Assembly (NCBI GenBank): GCA_013003465.1
Contig: JABDIZ010000307.1
Location: forward strand, 1-12,796
Direction of reading: 5' to 3'
From: Rhodothermaceae bacterium
Lineage (GTDB): Bacteria; Bacteroidota; Rhodothermia; Rhodothermales; Rubricoccaceae
DNA length: 12,796 nucleotides
Position numbers and translations under genes: made by a program. Positions 7,326-12,796 of this stretch are shown in pieces. Under the pieces are notes generated by a model. The model worked only from the letters and a program-made list of their open reading frames with translations, was not told where the DNA came from and made no database searches. How positions within the stretch are numbered: position 1 is the first letter of the stretch; each line of letters begins with the position of its first letter.

Positions 7326-7641
7326 GGGGCTCTCCGTCTCGGGTGTCCTGCAAAGTAGAACAGCCACTTGAATCGATGCTGCGGCCACCAGCCCTATCGC
7401 GCGGGACGTACTCACGTACCGTTAGCGGTTGACCATGGGGGCAAGCAGCCTTATGATCAGGCACAAATCGTTTAAACGCTGGCGCTTGCCCCACGAAGAA
7501 GTGCACAGCGCTCCTCGCTTAGCGACTAGGAATTCTGCGCCCACGCCCCGGCAGGGCTACCGCGCGATGCGAGCCACGATTGACGATGTTTCTTCGTCCC
7601 AACCCATCCCCTTTACCTGCTCCACTCGCCTGAGCGCTCTC
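7326..7641. other. 316-bp gene-free stretch between divergent lipoprotein genes
   Basis: The gap separates the divergent starts at 7325 (minus) and 7642 (plus). In-frame extensions of both genes exist here, but they lack protein-like character and would bury the signal peptides. The stretch holds a long-loop inverted repeat (7438-7492, listed separately) and an AT-richer patch around 7451-7476. I see no tRNA, and no promoter I can place with confidence. Confidence 0.6.
7438..7492. repeat. Inverted repeat, 12-bp stem with one bulge
   Basis: ggggcaagc (7438-7446) is the exact reverse complement of gcttgcccc (7484-7492). After one bulged A (7447), gcc (7448-7450) pairs with ggc (7481-7483). This leaves a 30-nt loop (7451-7480) that contains tttaaac. 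No U-tract follows on either strand, so an intrinsic terminator is unlikely. It could be a 5'-leader RNA structure for the lipoprotein gene at 7642 or a DNA-level site. Confidence 0.4.
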
Positions 7642-8211
7642 ATGAAGAACTTCACCCGCCTCTCTGCCCTCGTCCTTCTGGTCGCAATCCTCTCTGGCTG
7701 CGGTGGAGAAGCCCCCGCCGATGCCCCGGCGACGGATGATCCGGTGTCTGTATCCGGCGATCCCGCTAGCACGACAACCGACACCCCTGCCTTCCCCGAA
7801 ACAAGCGAGGCACTGGAAGCCAACCTGACTACCTACCGGCTGGACATGGACAAGCTCGAACGCTGGGAGCGCGCGGTTGAGCACTTGCAACAGCTCTCCG
7901 ATGCGCATCCAGAGCTCGAAGACACGTGGCGCAATCGGGACGCCGACTCGGCCTCGTTTGATGAACTGATCGCGCTGATTGAGGACGAGCCGCTGGCGCG
8001 GCAGGCCCTGGACGACGCAGGCACCTCCCCGCGCGAGTACGTGCTGACGACCCTCGCCCTCGTCCACGCCATGACGGCCCGCGCCGCCGAGGACCTCGGT
8101 GAATTCGCGCAAGGGATCGTCGTGCCCGAGGAGGTCAACCCGGAGAATGTGACCTTCGTGCGCGAGCACGACACCGAAATCCAGCGCCTGTTCGCGGGGA
8201 TGGAAGAGTAG
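7642..8211 (+). CDS. Small helical lipoprotein of unknown function
   Basis: A 189-residue predicted lipoprotein. MKNFTRLSALVLLVAILSGC has a classic signal with lipobox LSGC (Cys20), followed by a 35-residue Ala/Asp/Pro/Thr-rich linker (about 21-57) with no structure. The rest (about 58-189) is predicted mostly helical and acidic, with segments such as LDMDKLERWERAVEHLQQL and YVLTTLALVHAMTARAAEDL. I do not recognise the domain; the acidic helical content suggests a protein-binding envelope factor rather than an enzyme, and no catalytic motif is visible. ATG 7642 is chosen because it starts the signal peptide. The gene stands alone, divergent from the BNR lipoprotein and convergent with the zinc-ribbon gene. 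Confidence 0.8.
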   Translation: MKNFTRLSALVLLVAILSGCGGEAPADAPATDDPVSVSGDPASTTTDTPAFPETSEALEANLTTYRLDMDKLERWERAVEHLQQLSDAHPELEDTWRNRDADSASFDELIALIEDEPLARQALDDAGTSPREYVLTTLALVHAMTARAAEDLGEFAQGIVVPEEVNPENVTFVREHDTEIQRLFAGMEE

Positions 8212-8279
8212 ACGTACAGCTTTTCTGCTCGAACGCGCCATACCCTGGGACCAGTACATGCGAGAACCGAGGCCATTGC

Positions 8280-8513
8280 CTACACCACAGCCTCTTCCTC
8301 GCGCATCAGTTCATCGACAGGCGGGAGGCCGTGGTACCAGTCGTGGTGCTTGGACCACTGCGCGCAAGCGAGGCATTGCGTATCTCGCCACACCTTGCGG
8401 CACGCCGGACACTGTCCGCCCGTCTCGAACGTGTTCCAGATGGTGCCACAGCGGCACGTCCAGCGTGCCTCCGGCGTGGGCTCCCAGCGGCATTTCGGGC
8501 AGTGGATGTTCAT
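8280..8513 (-). CDS. Double zinc-ribbon protein, 77 residues
   Basis: A small cytoplasmic protein with eight cysteines arranged as two zinc ribbons: C5-C8 (HCPKC) with C20-C22 (CRC), and C35-C38 (CPAC) with C47-C50 (CLAC). The intervening sequence IWNTFETGGQ and the tail WSKHHDWYHGLPP resemble a short uncharacterised zinc-ribbon family that I associate with Bacteroidota. It should bind two Zn ions and probably contacts nucleic acid or protein; nothing in the sequence shows an enzyme. ATG 8513 is chosen because the first ribbon begins immediately. An upstream in-frame ATG at 8792 adds 93 low-complexity Arg/Pro-rich residues and would invade the helicase leader. It converges on the lipoprotein gene with a 68-bp gap. 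Confidence 0.78.
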   Translation of the reverse strand: MNIHCPKCRWEPTPEARWTCRCGTIWNTFETGGQCPACRKVWRDTQCLACAQWSKHHDWYHGLPPVDELMREEEAVV

Positions 8514-8812
8514 CAGTCCGTAGCGGGTTTCACCGATGCCTACGCGGGGAGGCGCCAGTGTGATTCGCACGCCCATCCATGCTGCACGCCGTCTTCGCGG
8601 AGTCGTCACGCTCTCCACGCATCCATGCAGCGGCGGAACGGTATCTAGGCTTTCCTCGGAAACGAGGTCGCGCCCGGCTCTTCCCTGGTCGGGCGTTTGT
8701 ATGGACGGGCGACCTGCCGATGCGTTTCGGGTCCGACTGTCTGCGCCGCGAGGCGCTGGGACCTGTGGGTTGGATTCACCGACCCCGCTCACACTCTGCA
8801 GAGGCTACTCCC
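8514..8812 (+). promoter_or_regulatory. Structured upstream/leader region of the DEAD-box helicase gene
   Basis: About 300 bp with no convincing gene separate the zinc-ribbon start from the helicase start and must hold the promoters of both. On the plus strand it contains a 5-bp GAAA-tetraloop hairpin (8654-8667, cctcg/cgagg). A second hairpin (8671-8695) pairs cgcccg with cgggcg, extended by GU/CG pairs, and is followed by tttgt. A direct repeat of catccatgc lies at 8574-8582 and 8620-8628. Long structured leaders are known for some cold-shock RNA helicase mRNAs, so attenuation or thermal control is possible but unproven. Confidence 0.4.
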
Positions 8813-10444
8813 CTGACTACGTTTGCTTCCCTCGATCTGCGCCCTGAACTGGTGCAGACCGCCGCCGACCTCGGTTTCGAGACCCCCACGCCGATCCAGG
8901 CCGCGCTCATTCCCGTCCTCCTGGAGGGCCGCGATGCCATCGGACAAGCCCAGACGGGCACGGGCAAAACCGCCGCCTTCGGCCTGCCCCTCCTCCACCG
9001 CCTCACGCCGGGTTCTGGCTCGGTGCAGGCGCTCGTGCTGGTACCCACGCGCGAACTCGCCGTCCAGGTGGCCAGCGCACTCTACACCTACGGGAAGGCC
9101 ATCGGCAGCCGCGTGCTGCCCGTCTACGGCGGCCAGCCCTACCACAAGCAGATCAACCGCCTGAAGAAAGGCGTCGATGTGGTCGTCGGCACGCCCGGGC
9201 GTTTGCTCGACCTGATCGCGCAGGGCGCGCTCGATCTCAGCGCCACCCAGACCGTCGTGCTCGACGAAGCGGACGAGATGCTCTCGATGGGGTTCGTCGC
9301 CGACATCGAGGCGATCCTGGACGCGACTCCGACTGAGCGCCAGACGGCACTCCTCTCGGCGACGATGCCTGGCGGCATTCGTCGTCTCGCCGAGCGCTAC
9401 CTCCGCGATCCCGCGTCGTGCACGATGAAACACACGCAGCGGACGGCCGAGACGGTCGAGCAGCGCGCCTACCTCGTCCACGGCGGCGATAAAATGGCCG
9501 CGCTCGTCCGCCTCCTCGAAACCGAGCCTCTGGAGAGCGCGCTCATCTTCACGCACACGCGCGTCAGCACGGCCGAGATTGCCAGCACGCTGGCCTCGTA
9601 CGGCTACGCGGCCGAGGCGCTGAGCGGCGAGATGACGCAGGCGGCCCGCACCGAAACCCTCGGCCGCTTTCGCTCCCGCCGCATCCAGATCCTCGTCGGC
9701 ACCGACGTGGCCGCGCGCGGGCTCGACATTGACCACATCTCGCACGTCATCAACTACGACCTGCCGCGCGATCCTGAAGTCTACGTCCACCGCATCGGGC
9801 GGACGGGCCGCGCTGGGAAGTCAGGGGTCGCGATGGCGCTCGTGCGGCCGGATCAGCGCAACCTCGTCCGCCGGATCGAAGGCTACACCAAGGAGCCGAT
9901 TCCGTACACCACGCTGCCCACCATTGAGGCGGTCGAGGCGCACCGCTTCGCGGCGTTCCGCGACACGGTGACCGAGCAGCTCAGCCAGCCGACAAGCGAG
10001 TCTGTACGCAGCCTCATTCTTGCGCTCCTAGCCGATGGGCACGAAGCGATGGACATCGCCGCCGCCGCGCTCACGTTCGCCCACGCCGCCGCGCCCGCTC
10101 CACCGCTCGAACGAGTGGGCACCGTCAAGGCACCGGCGCACCGCGAACCGCGCCACGGGAAAAAGCGCGCCGACACCGACCGGCGCCAGACCTCCCGCGA
10201 AGGGCGCGAGGAGGGCATGGTCCGTCTCTCGCTCGACAAGGGCTACAAGCAGGGCGTCCGCCCGAACCAGATCGTGAGCACTATCGCCCGCACGGCGGAC
10301 ATTCCGGGCCGCGTCCTCGGCAAGATCCTCATCGAGAACCAGCAGACGCTCGTGGATGTGCCCGAAGAGTTCGCCGATCGCGTGCTCGCGCAATCCAAGG
10401 GCTATCGCCTCGGCAAAGACGTGGCTCGCATCGCGCGAGCCTGA
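8813..10444 (+). CDS. deaD: DEAD-box ATP-dependent RNA helicase, CsdA/DeaD type
   Basis: An ATP-dependent RNA helicase expected to unwind RNA duplexes in ribosome assembly, mRNA decay or cold adaptation. All core motifs are present: Q-motif region GFETPTPIQ, motif I AQTGTGKT (46-53), PTRELAVQ, TPGRLLD, DEAD (151-154), SAT (182-184), GTDVAARGLDI and HRIGRTGR (326-333). After a Lys/Arg-rich linker, residues ~468-540 (MVRLSLDKGYKQGVRPNQ, then GKILIENQQTLVDVPEE) match the DbpA/CsdA RNA-binding domain, so DeaD is a better match than RhlE. The start is unusual: family N-termini of the M(S/T)TF type align with a CTG at 8813 preceded by AGAGG at 8800-8804. The nearest in-frame ATG (8720) adds 31 residues of non-family sequence with lower third-position GC. 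From CTG the protein is 543 residues. The gene ends 26 bp before a strong terminator. Confidence 0.93.
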   Translation: MTTFASLDLRPELVQTAADLGFETPTPIQAALIPVLLEGRDAIGQAQTGTGKTAAFGLPLLHRLTPGSGSVQALVLVPTRELAVQVASALYTYGKAIGSRVLPVYGGQPYHKQINRLKKGVDVVVGTPGRLLDLIAQGALDLSATQTVVLDEADEMLSMGFVADIEAILDATPTERQTALLSATMPGGIRRLAERYLRDPASCTMKHTQRTAETVEQRAYLVHGGDKMAALVRLLETEPLESALIFTHTRVSTAEIASTLASYGYAAEALSGEMTQAARTETLGRFRSRRIQILVGTDVAARGLDIDHISHVINYDLPRDPEVYVHRIGRTGRAGKSGVAMALVRPDQRNLVRRIEGYTKEPIPYTTLPTIEAVEAHRFAAFRDTVTEQLSQPTSESVRSLILALLADGHEAMDIAAAALTFAHAAAPAPPLERVGTVKAPAHREPRHGKKRADTDRRQTSREGREEGMVRLSLDKGYKQGVRPNQIVSTIARTADIPGRVLGKILIENQQTLVDVPEEFADRVLAQSKGYRLGKDVARIARA

Positions 10445-10470
10445 GCGGAGACCGGTTCAACTGACAAAAC

Positions 10471-10502
10471 AAGGGGCTGCTCGTTCATGCGAGCAGCCCC
10501 TT
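10471..10502. terminator. Bidirectional intrinsic terminator
   Basis: A perfect 13-bp stem (aaggggctgctcg with cgagcagcccctt) and a 6-base loop (ttcatg) lie between the convergent helicase and HEAT-like genes. On the plus strand the stem is followed by a short T-run (tttgta). On the minus strand it is followed by TTGTTTTG, from the plus-strand gacaaaacaa at 10463-10472. Both flanks therefore support termination in both directions. Confidence 0.9.
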
Positions 10503-10523
10503 TGTATACCGGTGCGCCATGAA

Positions 10524-10949
10524 CTAGCCGCGACGAGCGGCCACCGCTTGTGCGGCATGGAGCGTCAGCCGAGCCAGGTGTTCATCCTTTTCGAACCGCG
10601 CGCTACGAAGCAGGAAGTCGGCAACCCAGCCGTCGTCCATCTGAGCGAGAGCAGCGAGCGCGGCCATCCGCACGCGCGTGTCGCTGTGATCTCGGTAGAG
10701 GCGCACGATGTCGAACTTGGCGGCGCTCACGTCCACGCGGTCGCCGTAGGCCGCGACGTGCTGGAGTGCGCTGGTCTGGAGACCTAGGTTGTCGGTGGTA
10801 TGCAGCGCTTCGACGAGATTATCGCTGAACGTAACCCAGGTGGCCGCATCTGCGTCAGTAGCAGGTGGCGTGAGATCAGGCGGATCAGCTCGAGCGGGAG
10901 CCACAGCGATGACGAAGGCGAGCAGTAGGAACAGGGGGGAGCGGGACAT
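10524..10949 (-). CDS. Secreted HEAT-repeat-like helical protein
   Basis: A 141-residue exported protein. MSRSPLFLLLAFVIAVAPARA is a signal peptide with probable cleavage after ARA (residue 21), and there is no lipobox Cys. The mature part is helical, with paired helices such as DIVRLYRDHSDTRVRMAALAALAQM (80-104) and WVADFLLRSARFEKDEHLARL (108-128), which resemble HEAT/armadillo repeats; about two or three would fit. Such repeats bind proteins. The ATG at 10949 is supported by GGAGG five bases upstream, one of the clearest Shine-Dalgarno sites in the window. An in-frame ATG at 11015 would place 22 residues before the signal. It converges on the helicase across a shared terminator. No enzymatic motif is seen; the function is unknown. 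Confidence 0.75.
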   Translation of the reverse strand: MSRSPLFLLLAFVIAVAPARADPPDLTPPATDADAATWVTFSDNLVEALHTTDNLGLQTSALQHVAAYGDRVDVSAAKFDIVRLYRDHSDTRVRMAALAALAQMDDGWVADFLLRSARFEKDEHLARLTLHAAQAVAARRG

Positions 10950-11087
10950 GACATCCTCCGAAAACAGGAAAGCGGAAACGGGTCGCTGGGGCTTGCTGAC
11001 TAAACGGGAGCCCAAGCTGTATAGTTACACTCATGCAATTATTTCTCTCTACATGCTAATTTTACAGCATTACGCGTTATCCCTCGC

Positions 11088-11106
11088 TGCCCGCCGACAG
11101 CGGGCA
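11088..11106. repeat. Short inverted repeat upstream of the rpmE promoter
   Basis: tgcccgc (11088-11094) and gcgggca (11100-11106) form a perfect 7-bp stem with a cgaca loop. It sits 20 bp upstream of the predicted -33 element of rpmE and next to an AT-rich patch (about 11019-11075) between divergent genes. It may be a regulator site or insulate the two promoters. No factor can be named. Confidence 0.25.
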
Positions 11107-11125
11107 ATCCACACGCGTTGTTCAA

Positions 11126-11156
11126 TTGACGCACGCGGGCGAATTCCCTAGTTTTC
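11126..11156 (+). promoter_or_regulatory. Predicted Bacteroidota-type promoter for rpmE
   Basis: A TTG at 11126-11128 is followed after 20 bases by TAGTTTTC at 11149-11156. This fits the Bacteroidota primary-sigma pattern TTG-N19-20-TAnnTTTG with one mismatch in the last base of the -7 element. Transcription would start near 11160-11165 and give a leader of about 50 bases before the rpmE ATG. No other site in the window matches as well. Confidence 0.5.
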
Positions 11157-11210
11157 GAGGCTCCAATCCCGCGAATCCAGCCCGGCCCTCGTTCTGCGGC
11201 CGCCCCTGCG

Positions 11211-11444
11211 ATGAAGAACGGCATCCACCCCGACTACGACTTCATGACCGTCAAGCTTGCTGACGGGACGACCTTCACCACGCGCTCCACGATGGGCATC
11301 GAGCAATACAACTCGGAGGTCGACTCGTCCAACCACCCGTTCTACACGGGCAAGCGGACGATGGTCGACACGGCCGGGCGCGTCGAGAAATTCCGGCGCC
11401 GCTACGGCATCAAGGACACGAGCAGCGAATCCGAGGACGGCTAA
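11211..11444 (+). CDS. rpmE: 50S ribosomal protein bL31, cysteine-free (zinc-independent) form
   Basis: This 77-residue protein sits at the large-subunit central protuberance and contacts the small subunit. MKNGIHPDYD, TFTTRSTMG (21-29) and HPFYTGKRTMVDTAGRVEKF (42-61) are diagnostic of bL31. Zinc-binding forms carry CxC at 16/18 and CxxC at 38/41. Here those positions read L16, A17, D18 and D38, S39, S40, N41, so all four ligands are lost while the surrounding A-type sequence is kept. Cysteine-free bL31 paralogues support ribosomes under zinc limitation, or may simply be the only copy. The predicted promoter lies directly upstream, and no Zur-like palindrome is evident. The Ser/Glu-rich C-terminus (SSESEDG) is a short tail. 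ATG 11211 is the only sensible start. Confidence 0.95.
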   Translation: MKNGIHPDYDFMTVKLADGTTFTTRSTMGIEQYNSEVDSSNHPFYTGKRTMVDTAGRVEKFRRRYGIKDTSSESEDG

Positions 11445-11469
11445 ACGCTCTCCACCGCTTTGCTTTCGC

Positions 11470-11500
11470 CGAGGCGAAGGGCCGTGTGCTCTTCGCCTCG
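11470..11500. terminator. Possible terminator hairpin between rpmE and a convergent gene
   Basis: cgaggcgaag (11470-11479) and cttcgcctcg (11491-11500) form a perfect 10-bp stem with an 11-base loop, between the stops of rpmE (11444) and the membrane protein (11507). Neither flank has a proper T-tract, so it may mark an imperfect or factor-assisted terminator, or protect the 3' end of mRNA. Confidence 0.5.
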
Positions 11501-11506
11501 CGTCGT

Positions 11507-11935
11507 TCAGGCACTCGGCACCGTGAGCCCGGCCTCGAAGGCGCGCTGCCAGTCGGCATCCTCCTGCCACTGCCGAACGGCAGCGCGCAGGATCGCGCAG
11601 AGGGCGTAGAACGCGACCAGCGCAAACGCTACGCCCACGAAGCGCACGAACCAGTCGCCACTGACGAGACCGACGAGTGCAGGCAGTGCGGCCCCGAGCC
11701 CGAAGGCAAGCAGCCAGCCGCGACGGCCGAGCGCCCACAGCGCATGCACCAGGATGGGCGCGAAGATCAGCGCCGCCGCGCTCACGACCAGCATGAGCAG
11801 GCCGGTCGGCACCAGAAAGCCGACCAGTACGAACCCGCCGCCGCTGAGCAGTTCGATATCGAGCCAGCGGCGGAGACGCGCGAGGACGGCTCGCTGAGCC
11901 GCACGCGCGGGGCGATAGGGGCTATCGCCAGACAT
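11507..11935 (-). CDS. Small integral membrane protein, unknown function
   Basis: A 142-residue protein with a basic N-terminal segment (about 1-25, RPARAAQRAVLARLRRW) and then roughly four hydrophobic segments at about 33-50, 52-70, 73-92 and 97-118. It ends in a polar amphipathic tail (RQWQEDADWQRAFEAG). The basic N-terminus suggests it is cytoplasmic (N-in topology). Apart from one Cys in the last segment there are no conserved-looking charged residues within the membrane, so a transporter or enzyme role is not indicated. It lies 39 bp downstream of the VAT1-like oxidoreductase on the same strand and could be co-transcribed. I do not recognise the family. Confidence 0.7.
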   Translation of the reverse strand: MSGDSPYRPARAAQRAVLARLRRWLDIELLSGGGFVLVGFLVPTGLLMLVVSAAALIFAPILVHALWALGRRGWLLAFGLGAALPALVGLVSGDWFVRFVGVAFALVAFYALCAILRAAVRQWQEDADWQRAFEAGLTVPSA

Positions 11936-11974
11936 ACCCGAGGTATCGCCGACGCCGAGCCGCGAGTTAAGCGC

Positions 11975-12796
11975 TCACGGCACGAGCACCACCTTGCCAA
12001 CGTTCTTGCGCGCCTCGATGTAGGCGTGTGCCTCCGCGGCCCGATCAAACGGGAAGGCCTTGTCCACGTGCGGGCGGATCTTGTCCTGCTCGTAGTAGCT
12101 GATGAGCTTGCGCCCCCAGCGCCCGATCTCGTCGGCCATGCCCCAGAGGTGCCCTAGGTTGACGCCCAACACCCCCAGGTTGCGGTTGATCAGGCTGAGC
12201 GGACTGAAGCGCCGCCACGGAATGCTGAGCGCCATTTTCGCCAGGTCCAACTTGCCGCCGCCCGTAACCGACGAGATGCCGTAGAGGGCGAGGCGGCCCG
12301 TTGGGCTGAGCACCTCGAAACTCTTAGCCCAATGATTTCCACCGATGGGATCGAGCACGAGGTCTACGCCCTGTCCATCGGTGAGCGCCAAGACCTCGGC
12401 GACCCAATCACCGGTGCGGTAGTCGATGGCGTGATCGTAGCCGCGCTCGCGGACGTAGTCGTGCTTCGATGGGGACGCCGTGCCGAACAGTTCGGCGCCG
12501 TAGATCTGCCCGAGGTCGCCCGCCGCTGTGCCGACGCCGCCTGACGCGCCGTGGACGAGCAGGCGCATCCGCCGCCCGCCCAGCTCCTGCGCATGCCGCA
12601 CGCTCCCCATCACGACCATCATCTGGAACGCAGTGAGGTAGTTGACCGGGATGGCCGCACCGACTTCCGCCGACATACCCTCGGGCCGTTTGAACACCGC
12701 CGGTTTCGGCGCGGCAATCATCGAGCTGTAGCCCCCGAAGCGCGTGAGGGCAATCACCGGATCGCCCTCCACGAAGTCGGTCACGCCGTCTCCCAG
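11975..12796 (-). CDS. Medium-chain (zeta-crystallin/VAT1-like) NAD(P)H-dependent oxidoreductase, 5' end cut off
   Basis: The C-terminal 273 residues of a zinc-independent medium-chain dehydrogenase/reductase; the frame is open to the window edge, where it reads LGDGVTDFVEGDPVIAL, normally inside the N-terminal GroES-like domain. The nucleotide-binding loop is VHGASGGVG, followed by GTASPSKHDYVRERGYDHAIDY. This segment, DPIGG, KIRPHVDKAFPF and the C-terminal KNVGKVVLVP closely follow the vertebrate VAT1/quinone-oxidoreductase pattern. Structural-zinc cysteines are absent. The likely reaction is NAD(P)H-dependent reduction of a quinone or an activated alkene/ketone in the cytosol; the substrate is unknown. 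The missing N-terminus should be roughly 60-80 residues. A GTG at 12784 is in frame but is internal to the domain, so it is not the start. The membrane-protein gene follows 39 bp downstream. Confidence 0.9.
   Translation of the reverse strand: MGDGVTDFVEGDPVIALTRFGGYSSMIAAPKPAVFKRPEGMSAEVGAAIPVNYLTAFQMMVVMGSVRHAQELGGRRMRLLVHGASGGVGTAAGDLGQIYGAELFGTASPSKHDYVRERGYDHAIDYRTGDWVAEVLALTDGQGVDLVLDPIGGNHWAKSFEVLSPTGRLALYGISSVTGGGKLDLAKMALSIPWRRFSPLSLINRNLGVLGVNLGHLWGMADEIGRWGRKLISYYEQDKIRPHVDKAFPFDRAAEAHAYIEARKNVGKVVLVP

Noticed and set aside
7351..7357. TACTTTG on the minus strand as a -7 element for the BNR lipoprotein
   Set aside because: It is one base short of TAnnTTTG, and there is no TTG at the right distance upstream.
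7421..7492. Integron attC-like site around the long inverted repeat
   Set aside because: The GTTRRRY/RYYYAAC core sites are not present in the right places and there is no integrase or cassette structure.
11019..11075. AT-rich patch as a horizontally acquired fragment
   Set aside because: It is under 60 bp, lies between divergent genes, and is better explained as promoter DNA.
1..12796. Mobile elements, CRISPR arrays, tRNA or rRNA genes
   Set aside because: No transposase or integrase genes, no spaced direct repeats, and no tRNA- or rRNA-like sequence were recognised on either strand by reading.

Overview
The window is GC-rich, gene-dense bacterial DNA. It probably comes from a high-GC Bacteroidota relative of the Rhodothermales/Salinibacter type. 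The supporting signs are modest: several lipoproteins with short acidic/Pro-rich linkers after the lipobox Cys, an eight-cysteine zinc-ribbon family that I associate with Bacteroidota, a TTG-N20-TAnnTTT promoter in front of rpmE, and few clear Shine-Dalgarno sites. This assignment is inferred from gene content, not from a marker search.

Layout, left to right. (1) The start of an unidentified minus-strand gene runs off the left edge (1-129), diverging from a stand-alone GNAT acetyltransferase (266-874). (2) A minus-strand two-gene unit follows (2974 down to 853): a small HEPN-domain protein, then 7 bp later an EVE-domain/McrB-type AAA+ ATPase fusion. Its 3' end overlaps the GNAT gene tail-to-tail by 22 bp. 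(3) Diverging from that unit is uvrB (3096-5156), followed on the same strand by a lipoprotein serine hydrolase of the proline-iminopeptidase type (5228-6172). (4) A convergent minus-strand lipoprotein carries six Asp-box (BNR/Ycf48-like) repeats (6198-7325). (5) After a 316-bp gene-free stretch with a long hairpin come a small lipoprotein (7642-8211) and a convergent zinc-ribbon protein (8280-8513). (6) A roughly 300-bp structured leader precedes a DEAD-box RNA helicase of the CsdA/DeaD type that seems to start at CTG (8813-10444) and ends at a bidirectional terminator shared with a convergent secreted helical protein (10524-10949). (7) The cysteine-free bL31 gene rpmE (11211-11444) has its own promoter. 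(8) On the minus strand lie a VAT1-like medium-chain oxidoreductase cut by the right edge and, downstream of it, a small membrane protein.

Most of the window is housekeeping: excision repair, RNA remodelling, a ribosomal protein and envelope lipoproteins. The part that stands out is the HEPN + EVE-McrB pair. It joins a modified-base reader (EVE), a McrB-like GTPase/ATPase motor and a HEPN partner in one transcription unit, and no McrC nuclease gene is visible next to it. It is the best candidate here for an under-described defence or nucleic-acid surveillance system.
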